Shown one piece after another: positions 6,576-11,723 of a stretch of 11,723 nucleotides of DNA. The stretch covers positions 1 to 11,723 of the forward strand of contig JAHENU010000110.1 in assembly GCA_018609855.1 (NCBI GenBank), given 5' to 3'. Every line of letters starts with the position of its first letter. Position 1 is the first letter of the stretch. The DNA comes from Candidatus Nanohaloarchaea archaeon (lineage in GTDB: Archaea > Nanohalarchaeota > Nanosalinia > Nanosalinales > JAHENU01). The notes below the pieces were generated by a model. It did no database searches. It saw nothing but the letters and a program-made list of their open reading frames with translations, and was not told the DNA's origin. The translations under genes were made by a program, and so were the position numbers.

Positions 6576-7649
6576 ATGGTGTCGCTGTCAACTGAACTCC
6601 TTGGGCAGAGCATTTGGATTTATCTATATGTATTGATTGTGTTGATTGTGGCCGCTATTGTTGGGAAAACTGCATCCTATTTAATTGAATACTGGTTGAA
6701 ACGGCGGTCATTGCAATCGAAAACAAAAATTGACGATGTGCTCGTACATACGCTTGATAAACCAATCATGTACCTAGCTATCCTTATAGGCATACGAGTT
6801 AGCATTCAAATCCTCACATTTTCACCACGGGTTACTTATTTTTTGAACAACACTATTGCTATTCTATTCATTCTTTTCTTTGCGTGGGTCGTTTCCCGCT
6901 TTGTTACTGTAGTGATTGATGCATATGTGCAACAATTGGCGGTTAAAAGTGATACAAGATTGGACAATCAATTAATCCCTATCATTAACCGGGTTATTCG
7001 CATTGCCATTTTTGCTATTGCTATCACCATCGCTTTGGATAGATTTGGCTACGACATTACTTCGATAATTGCCGGCTTAGGTATTGGAGGTTTGGCTCTT
7101 GCGTTAGCAGCACAGGAGACGTTGCAAGATGTCTTTGGTGGCTTTTCCATTTTTTCTTCTAAGCCATTTCTGGTTGGTGATGTTGTTTCGTTCCAAGATC
7201 GTCTTGGAGTAGTCGAAGAAATTGGGATACGATATTCGAAAATTCGGCAGTTCGATGGGCGTATTGTAACCGTTCCTAACAACCAGCTGGCATCAGCGGT
7301 GGTAGAAAATTGGAGTACGGAACCTTCCCGCCGTGTCAATCAAGTGATTGGCCTTACCTACGATACATCCGCTGATGGTATTCGGAAAGCTAAAGAAATT
7401 CTAGAAGAGATTTTTACCGAGACCGAAGGCGTTTCTAGTGACGATTATCGTGTGACCTTTGAAGGCTTTGGTGATTTTGCATTACAATTGAGAACAATTT
7501 ATTTCATTACCGATCAAGAGAATATTTTTGAAGTTATGCACGATGTGCATTTGAAAATCAAGGAAGAATTTGACAAAAACGGTTTGGATTTTGCCTTCCC
7601 CACACAGACAATTCATCTCAAGCGGTCGGATCCGTACTCTGAAGAATAG
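6576..7649 (+). CDS. Small-conductance mechanosensitive channel, MscS family
   Basis: A 357-aa membrane protein. MscS channels open on membrane tension and release solutes during hypo-osmotic shock. Hydrophobic segments lie near residues 14-37, 64-81, 91-112 and 138-155, then the Gly/Ala-rich pore helix at about 160-190 (Gly-Leu-Gly-Ile-Gly-Gly-Leu-Ala-Leu-Ala, then Gln-Asp-Val-Phe-Gly-Gly), the strongest MscS signature. The cytoplasmic beta domain follows, with Phe-x-Val-Gly-Asp-x-Val (about 198-204), Val-Glu-Glu-Ile-Gly (213-217), Val-Pro-Asn-Asn (233-236) and a C-terminal Ala-Phe-Pro-Thr-Gln-Thr-Ile-His-Leu typical of the family's last strand. Five or so membrane segments make it longer than three-helix E. 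coli MscS, which is common. It follows two cation antiporters, so the group may serve ion and osmotic balance. Confidence 0.93.
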   Translation: MVSLSTELLGQSIWIYLYVLIVLIVAAIVGKTASYLIEYWLKRRSLQSKTKIDDVLVHTLDKPIMYLAILIGIRVSIQILTFSPRVTYFLNNTIAILFILFFAWVVSRFVTVVIDAYVQQLAVKSDTRLDNQLIPIINRVIRIAIFAIAITIALDRFGYDITSIIAGLGIGGLALALAAQETLQDVFGGFSIFSSKPFLVGDVVSFQDRLGVVEEIGIRYSKIRQFDGRIVTVPNNQLASAVVENWSTEPSRRVNQVIGLTYDTSADGIRKAKEILEEIFTETEGVSSDDYRVTFEGFGDFALQLRTIYFITDQENIFEVMHDVHLKIKEEFDKNGLDFAFPTQTIHLKRSDPYSEE

Positions 7650-7667
7650 TGACAGCGGCTGATGCAC

Positions 7668-8209
7668 TTATGTGTCTGGCTTTGCGTCTTCAGCCAGTGT
7701 ACAGATATGTGGCAATCCCCGATATCGTTCACCATAATCAAAGCCGTGTCCGACAATGAATTCGTTCGGAATAGAAAAGCCGACATATCGGGCATCAACA
7801 TTTGGCCGTACTTGCTCCCGGTCAGGTTTTTCCACCAGTGCAGCGACACTGATGGACCGCGGTTCGTATAGCTGAATGAATTCGACCAGCGTATTGAGTG
7901 TTGCTCCTTCATCAATAATGTCTTCGACAACTAACACATAGCGATCATAGTACAGCTGAGGTGCCCATCGCCCAATCCAGAACTCTGCCTGGCACTGGAT
8001 GTTGTCCTGTCACCATACCGATAGCTATTGGATTCCAGCTAGGTGGGATCCAGCGTACAGTTCTCTGCATAGACAAGATCATTCAATACGGGCAAGCCAT
8101 CCTGAAATGCGTATTGTGCAGTTATGCCCTCTGTCTGCTGGTATTCTCGTGAAATATTAGTGGTCATCATTTCTATTTGCTGCTGCCGCTCTTCCGCAAT
8201 AATGAGCAC
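7668..8209 (-). pseudogene. hpt: Hypoxanthine(-guanine) phosphoribosyltransferase, bacterial type, disrupted by an in-frame TAG and a frameshift
   Basis: HPRT makes IMP or GMP from PRPP and a purine base. The C-terminal 90 codons (from 7937) are intact: the PRPP loop Val-Glu-Asp-Ile-Ile-Asp-Glu-Gly-Ala-Thr, purine-contacting Glu-Lys-Pro-Asp-Arg, then Val-Gly-Phe-Ser-Ile-Pro-Asn-Glu-Phe and Phe-Asp-Tyr-Gly-x-x-Tyr-Arg-x-Leu-Pro. The N-terminal half lies upstream in another frame: Val-Leu-Ile near the GTG at 8209, an Ile-Ser-Arg-Glu-Tyr, and Ser-Tyr-x-Tyr-Gly-x-x-Thr-Thr-Ser-Ser matching the HPRT SSYG/TSS region. Spacing along the whole chain agrees with E. coli Hpt. A TAG at 8039-8041 interrupts the N-terminal half, and one base appears missing in the G-run near 7964-7966. 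GGAGAT at 8219-8224 could be the SD for GTG 8209. The basic residue of the Leu-Lys/Arg-Gly loop is not seen. Either a pseudogene or sequence error. Confidence 0.75.
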
Positions 8210-8358
8210 CGCATCAAGATCTCCGTAGAATTGAGCAGGAATGCCACTGAACTGATCTATTCGCCGTTTCCACCGCTCGTCTACGGAAACGGGATATTCC
8301 GTGGAACAGAGAGGGATCGGTGGTATCTGAAAGTTTTGTAGTGTGTCGGCGTTTGTTA
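8210..8358 (-). other. Open but start-less stretch between aminopeptidase and HPRT
   Basis: On the minus strand the HPRT N-terminal frame stays open upstream to a TGA at 8369-8371, giving about 50 plausible codons (for instance Tyr-Pro-Val-Ser-Val-Asp-Glu-Arg-Trp) but no ATG, GTG or TTG before the GTG at 8209. It could be an N-terminal extension whose start was lost, or a leader. I see no TATA box, terminator or RNA gene in it. Confidence 0.3.
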
Positions 8359-9488
8359 CTACGTTTCTTCAGGTTCTGTGAGTACGCCATTTCGTAACAA
8401 CGGCCCTCTGTCCAGATCCACGTTCGCGCCAATGACCACCAAATCCTGGTGATAGTCCGCATCGTTATCGCCGCCATAGCTTTCATTATTGCCAAAAGCG
8501 ATATGCGCGCCGGGAATCTTTTCGGCCGTGATAGTTTGCTGTGCCCATTGTTCTGGATTATTTTCTAACGCCGTATTCGTGCCAATCCCTAATTCAGCCA
8601 ACTGTCTTCGTTTGTGCAACGTTTCTTCTGTGACTGTATTGTCTTCAAACAGCTCTTCATGGAGTCTCTGTGACATGGTAGTGTCTGTAAGCACCTGTGT
8701 GGCATACCCGTCCACTACCTGCACTTTCACCTGCTCTCCTTCATAGAGGCCAACTAACACCCCTTCACCACGATATGTCAGACCAATACTTCCTTCTCCG
8801 GCTGGAAGATTAGCAAATGTGCCTGGTTGTGACAAATCAGCCAGATCAGGATGCGCCTCTCCTTCAAAATAGACAATAAGTTTTGTGCCATTTGACGACC
8901 AGATTTGTGCCCATTGTGCTTCGTCCAAACGCTGCGCTATTTCTTTAGATCTAGCATTAACATGACTATAGTCCTTAGTTAATGGCCCACTATTTTCCAT
9001 CATGGCTGCCGTCAGTTCTGGAGACGTCATAATTCTGGCACCAGCTGCTGACGCTTCGCGACGTGCTTTTGTGTGAGAAATAGAATCCCAAGTTAACAGT
9101 ATGTTCATATCATGCTCCTGCATAGCTTCAGCAATGTATGTAGGTGGCTCTGCGCCATGTGCAAAGGTGGCTGGGAAACGGTGGAAAGAGACGGCGTTAT
9201 AACCGAGCTCCTGCGCGCGCTGATAGATGTAGTAGGCCATAGTGCTAGTTTCCTGTCTTTTTTGCAAACTGTCTTCAGAAAGCTGAGATCGTTGCTCTTG
9301 TAGTACAAATGACGTTACAATAGGATTGATTCATTATACTGCGCTTTGAAAATGTTGTGTAGAATATTATCTATGCTGTCGTAGTATTGTTCTTGTGTCA
9401 AGGGAAGTACGTAATCATGCAATTGTTTACTGTCGTCTTGCACCATATGAGCAAACTTCTGGATGTTTTTAAGTAAGTGTTGATACAA
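8359..9488 (-). pseudogene. M29-like metallo-aminopeptidase (AmpS/leucyl aminopeptidase type), split by one frameshift
   Basis: The family removes N-terminal residues from peptides using two metal ions. The main frame (open from 9330; TTG at 9267 or ATG at 9240 as internal starts; stop TAG at 8359-8361) holds all expected ligand motifs. Numbered from TTG 9267 they are: Glu158 in Asn-Leu-Pro-Ala-Gly-Glu, Glu225 in Glu-Leu-Gly-Ile-Gly-Thr-Asn, His255 in Gly-Ala-His-Ile-Ala-Phe-Gly, Tyr264 in Ser-Tyr-Gly-Gly, and His273 with Asp275 in Tyr-His-Gln-Asp. It lacks the N-terminus of the family. That part is found just upstream in another frame, 9315-9488: 57 codons from a TTG, ending Asn-Glu-Ser-Ile-Leu-Leu-stop. 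Joining near 9318-9323 gives Glu-Ser-Ile-Leu-x-Val-Thr-Ser, like the family's Leu-Ile-x-Thr-Asp strand, and about 376 aa in total. One missing base explains the break. A TATA-like element 25 bases upstream of TTG 9488 supports that start. The stop is doubled (TAG TAA). Confidence 0.75.
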
Positions 9489-9507
9489 TGGCTACCGACA
9501 CATCAGG

Positions 9508-9519
9508 TTTAAAAATATT
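9508..9519. promoter_or_regulatory. Bidirectional TATA-like element between aminopeptidase and uS15
   Basis: TTTAAAAATATT is centred at about 9513.5. It is 24-25 bases from the uS15 ATG at 9538 on the plus strand and 25-26 bases from the TTG at 9488 on the minus strand. A single AT-rich element thus fits leaderless transcription both ways. Confidence 0.6.
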
Positions 9520-9537
9520 GTGATATCGGCTAAGGGT

Positions 9538-9894
9538 ATGACTGCGAAACAATCACAGCAATCAGTAGAACAACGGGTTGTGTCATTAGCCCAACAAGGA
9601 TACCAACCGAGTCAGATTGGTATGGTGTTGCGCGATGAAGACGATGTGCATGCCGTCAATTCTACGATAGGCAAATCTATCTCTGATATATTAGAAGAGA
9701 ATGACTTACTTACGGTTCCTGAGGATTTGCAATATTTACAGAAAAAGGCACAACGTATGCAGAACCACCTTGAGTTGAATGAGAAAGATCATTCTACTAA
9801 ACACGAGCTTGAGCTGACAAATGCACATATTCGTCGATTAGCGGCCTATTATAAGAGACAAGGCACCTTACCACGAAAGTGGAGACACAAATAG
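9538..9894 (+). CDS. rps15: Small ribosomal subunit protein uS15 (archaeal S15/S13 type)
   Basis: A 118-aa 30S protein that binds the central domain of 16S rRNA. The archaeal/eukaryotic form is recognised by Gly-Tyr-x-Pro-Ser-x-Ile-Gly-x-x-Leu-Arg-Asp, Gly-Lys-Ser-Ile-Ser-x-Ile-Leu-Glu-Glu-Asn, Pro-Glu-Asp-Leu, Asn-His-Leu-Glu, Lys-Asp-His-Ser-Thr-Lys, Ile-Arg-Arg-Leu-Ala-x-Tyr-Tyr-Lys-Arg and Leu-Pro-x-Lys-Trp. I chose ATG 9538 because it lies 24-25 bases from the TATA-like element; an in-frame GTG at 9520 would add six residues but lies beside that element. The usual archaeal basic N-terminal extension (Met-Ala-Arg-Met-His and onwards, roughly 25-30 residues) is absent, and the normal Asp-Gln-Tyr-Gly-Ile-Pro segment reads Asp-Glu-Asp-Asp-Val-His. 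The next gene is a DHH nuclease, and eS1 follows, a known archaeal gene order. Confidence 0.92.
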   Translation: MTAKQSQQSVEQRVVSLAQQGYQPSQIGMVLRDEDDVHAVNSTIGKSISDILEENDLLTVPEDLQYLQKKAQRMQNHLELNEKDHSTKHELELTNAHIRRLAAYYKRQGTLPRKWRHK

Positions 9895-9903
9895 ATTTTT
9901 AAG
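9895..9903 (+). promoter_or_regulatory. TATA-like box (or T-rich uS15 terminator) before the DHH gene
   Basis: ATTTTTAAG directly follows the uS15 stop and is centred about 26 bases before the ATG at 9925. It could be a promoter for a leaderless mRNA. The run of five T could equally end uS15 transcription. Confidence 0.4.
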
Positions 9904-9924
9904 CCATAATACCGTGTATACAAT

Positions 9925-11250
9925 ATGGATCAATATACAGCAGTACAGCAGCTTGTTAGTGATTTCTCGTCGTACGTTTCGACAGGCCCTATTCGTGTGG
10001 TATCACATTATGATTGTGACGGCATTTGTAGTGCAGCCATAACTTCTTGTGGATTACAAAGACAGGGTATTTCGCATACTGTAACTTTTGTGAAAGAGTT
10101 GACGACAGGGGATACAGAATTTTTGCTACAGATACCTGAACCAACAGTGATTTTTACGGACATTGGCTCTGGCCAACTTTCATGTTTGGAACCGCTGCTG
10201 GAAACACATACTGTCTGTGTTATCGATCATCATGAACCAGAAAAAGAGAGTGCTGTACCACAATTTAATCCACACCAAGTTGGTGTTGACGGTAGCACTG
10301 CTATTTCCGGTGCCGGCACAGCATATCTCTGTATGCGTTCTCTCCAGGAGGAGAATGCCGATCTTGCCCATTTGGCTTTAGTTGGAGCTACCGGCGATAT
10401 ACAAAAGGATGACGGGCATTTTTTTGGCATCAACCAGCACATATTGGAGGAAAGTTTACAACGGGACATTATTGAACAAAAGCAAGGATTGACAGTGTTT
10501 GGTAGAAATAAAAGACCGATTCAGCAGGCTTTAGCTTACACAACTGATCCGTATTTACCTGGATTGACTAATAACGAATCTGGTGCGGTACAGTTTCTTT
10601 CTGAATTAGGAATACAGTTGCGAAAGAATGGCAATTGGCGAACTGTGCGCGATATGACAATCGAGGAAGAAAAACAGCTGATCCATGGTCTTATCACGCA
10701 CGGTTTTGATGCTGAACGTATTATAGGTGATGTGTATATATTGCCGAATGGCTGGGAGTTGTCAGAATTTGCTTCTTTGCTTAATGCCTGTGGAAGATTG
10801 GAGGAAGCAGAGATAGGAAGGCAAGTATGTCTTGATGCACAATGGAAGCGTGCTTTGGCATTGCAAAAGGAGTACGGAAAAACTATTGGCAAATATTTAC
10901 GATTGATAGAACAGCACACTATTCCGGTACAACAGTCAGACGTCATGACCATTATTAATGCACGTGATGCGATTCATGAAAACATGATTGGGACGGTAAC
11001 GTCGATTTATATGAAGAATACGGCACCCATTGTTGGAATTGGAATGGCATATGCAGAGAACAACTTGATTAAACTTTCTGCGCGAGTTACACATGTTGAA
11101 GATACTGAATATGATGCTCATGCTATTCTTGCGGATGCTTGCGAACGCTGTGGCGGTCATGGAGGCGGTCATTCATTTGCTGCTGGTGGAAAGATACCGC
11201 GCAGCGAAGAACAAAGATTTATAAATATTCTACAGGAGGAATTTCCTTAA
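9925..11250 (+). CDS. RecJ-like DHH/DHHA1 family phosphoesterase (archaeal RecJ/GAN type)
   Basis: A 441-aa protein of the DHH superfamily. Archaeal RecJ-like members are Mn-dependent single-strand exonucleases or binding partners; GAN associates with GINS and the replication fork. Motif I is His-Tyr-Asp-Cys-Asp-Gly at 28-33, motif II Phe-Thr-Asp-Ile-Gly at 77-81, motif III Asp-His-His at 101-103, and motif IV Gly-Ala-Thr-Gly-Asp at 154-158, so the catalytic metal site looks complete. The C-terminal DHHA1 substrate-binding part carries Cys-Gly-Gly-His-Gly-Gly-Gly-His-Ser-Phe-Ala-Ala-Gly-Gly near 409-422. Length is in the range of archaeal RecJ homologues. The neighbourhood uS15 - RecJ-like - eS1 is a recurring archaeal arrangement. 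Whether this one is an active nuclease or a GINS-bound form cannot be told from sequence, but its full motif set favours activity. Confidence 0.92.
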   Translation: MDQYTAVQQLVSDFSSYVSTGPIRVVSHYDCDGICSAAITSCGLQRQGISHTVTFVKELTTGDTEFLLQIPEPTVIFTDIGSGQLSCLEPLLETHTVCVIDHHEPEKESAVPQFNPHQVGVDGSTAISGAGTAYLCMRSLQEENADLAHLALVGATGDIQKDDGHFFGINQHILEESLQRDIIEQKQGLTVFGRNKRPIQQALAYTTDPYLPGLTNNESGAVQFLSELGIQLRKNGNWRTVRDMTIEEEKQLIHGLITHGFDAERIIGDVYILPNGWELSEFASLLNACGRLEEAEIGRQVCLDAQWKRALALQKEYGKTIGKYLRLIEQHTIPVQQSDVMTIINARDAIHENMIGTVTSIYMKNTAPIVGIGMAYAENNLIKLSARVTHVEDTEYDAHAILADACERCGGHGGGHSFAAGGKIPRSEEQRFINILQEEFP

Positions 11251-11254
11251 CTAA

Positions 11255-11258
11255 GGTG
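11255..11258 (+). promoter_or_regulatory. Shine-Dalgarno motif (GGTG) for eS1
   Basis: GGTG lies five bases before the ATG at 11264 in the 13-base gap after the DHH gene. It matches the archaeal anti-SD and supports this start for an operon-internal gene. Confidence 0.55.
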
Positions 11259-11263
11259 TCATT

Positions 11264-11723
11264 ATGGCAAAAAGTGCCTTTTCCAAAAAGCAATGGTATG
11301 ATATTGTCGCTCCTGATGTGTTTGACAACACAGTGTGCGGCTCAACGGTGTCCGCTGAACCATCGTACGTTGATGGCCGCACGGTGCTGATGAATTTACA
11401 AGAATTGTATCCGGCGTCCAATAAATACTATATGACTGTCGCGTTACAGGTGACAGATGTAGAAGGGACGCAAGCAAAGACTGCTTTGTCACAGGTCACA
11501 GTTGCGCGAGATTACTTAGGACGTATCGCTCGTCGTGGCTCGAATAAACTAGAAGTTGTGGCAGATGTGACAACAAAAGACGGCGTTGCATTGCGTGTGA
11601 AAGTTGTTGGCATCACCTTGCAGCGAAAAGAACGAGCAGTGTTGCGGAAATTACGGCATGCTATGCATGACATTTTACAAGAAAAAGCACAGAATGCGAA
11701 TTACCGTGACTTTCTGCATTCTA
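11264..11723 (+). CDS. rps3ae: Small ribosomal subunit protein eS1 (S3Ae), N-terminal part, cut by the window edge
   Basis: The first 153 codons are visible and the frame is still open at the window end. The N-terminus has Lys-Lys-Gln-Trp-Tyr-Asp-Ile-Val-Ala-Pro (residues 8-17), the hallmark of eS1/S3Ae, followed by Asp-Gly-Arg-Thr-Val, then Arg-Arg-Gly-Ser-Asn-Lys (about 92-97) and Asp-Val-Thr-Thr-Lys-Asp-Gly (about 102-108). eS1 sits at the mRNA exit region of the 30S platform in archaea and eukaryotes. It starts 13 bases after the DHH gene with an SD in the gap, so it is probably co-transcribed with it. About 40-60 further residues are expected outside the window. Confidence 0.92.
   Translation, partial: MAKSAFSKKQWYDIVAPDVFDNTVCGSTVSAEPSYVDGRTVLMNLQELYPASNKYYMTVALQVTDVEGTQAKTALSQVTVARDYLGRIARRGSNKLEVVADVTTKDGVALRVKVVGITLQRKERAVLRKLRHAMHDILQEKAQNANYRDFLHS

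Noticed and set aside
8039..8041. In-frame TAG as pyrrolysine or a reassigned codon
   Set aside because: TAG ends several other genes here, HPRT has no known Pyl site, and a second lesion lies nearby; decay or sequence error is simpler.
7985..8082. Third minus-strand frame over the HPRT break (Trp-Asn-Pro-Ile-Ala-Ile-Gly and on), first taken as a phosphoribosyltransferase piece
   Set aside because: Reading through the TAG in the N-terminal frame gives the correct Ser-Tyr-x-Tyr-Gly and Thr-Ser-Ser motifs with E. coli Hpt spacing, so the third frame is a shadow.
7961..8152. 63-codon plus-strand frame across the HPRT N-terminal half
   Set aside because: Antisense to the region where HPRT motifs are readable; no start signal.
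8214..8495. 93-codon minus-strand frame overlapping the aminopeptidase 3' end and the spacer
   Set aside because: Basic, low-information sequence in a different frame from both the aminopeptidase and HPRT pieces; the HPRT frame fits the family alignment, this one does not.
9112..9303. 63-codon plus-strand frame opposite the aminopeptidase N-terminal part
   Set aside because: Antisense to a frame with clear family motifs; Cys/Leu-rich shadow.
10536..10952. 138-codon minus-strand frame inside the DHH gene
   Set aside because: Shadow of a gene with full DHH motifs; no SD or TATA-like start and a Cys/Ser-rich random composition.

Overview
The window is archaeal. It carries proteins specific to archaea and eukaryotes (the Spt4 C-terminus, eS24, eS31/S27ae, archaeal-type uS15, eS1/S3Ae, Kae1 and Bud32) and a RecJ-like DHH nuclease beside ribosomal genes. 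Control signals are archaeal too: TATA-like boxes lie about 25 nt upstream of start codons (leaderless transcripts), while genes inside operons often have Shine-Dalgarno motifs. The phylum cannot be fixed from this window. The short, divergent ribosomal proteins and the separate (unfused) Kae1 and Bud32 would fit a compact, fast-evolving lineage such as DPANN, but that is a guess.

Layout: (1) 1-577, plus strand: end of spt4, then eS24 and eS31, a transcription/translation operon. (2) 561-1259, minus strand: a 232-aa protein I do not recognise; its 3' end overlaps eS31. (3) 1319-6489, plus strand: kae1, two tandem paralogous KefB-type antiporters with RCK/TrkA-N domains, then bud32. The two KEOPS (tRNA t6A) genes, often adjacent or fused in archaea, flank the antiporter pair. 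(4) 6576-7649, plus strand: a MscS-family channel, extending the ion and osmotic homeostasis group. (5) 7668-9488, minus strand: a bacterial-type hypoxanthine phosphoribosyltransferase and an M29-like metallo-aminopeptidase. Both reading frames are broken as given: one frameshift in the aminopeptidase; one in-frame TAG plus one frameshift in the HPRT. Yet family motifs continue on both sides of each break. (6) 9538-11723, plus strand: uS15, RecJ-like DHH protein and the start of eS1/S3Ae.

Two AT-rich elements (about 1295 and about 9513) lie between divergent genes and could act in both directions. The second is almost equidistant (about 25 nt) from the two starts it would serve. No gene-free stretch exceeds 300 bases. 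The largest unassigned stretch is 8210-8358, an open frame without a start codon upstream of the HPRT gene. I found no RNA genes, CRISPR arrays, insertion sequences or dedicated defence system. The most notable observations are the KEOPS/antiporter arrangement, the symmetric promoters, and the broken but motif-complete minus-strand genes.
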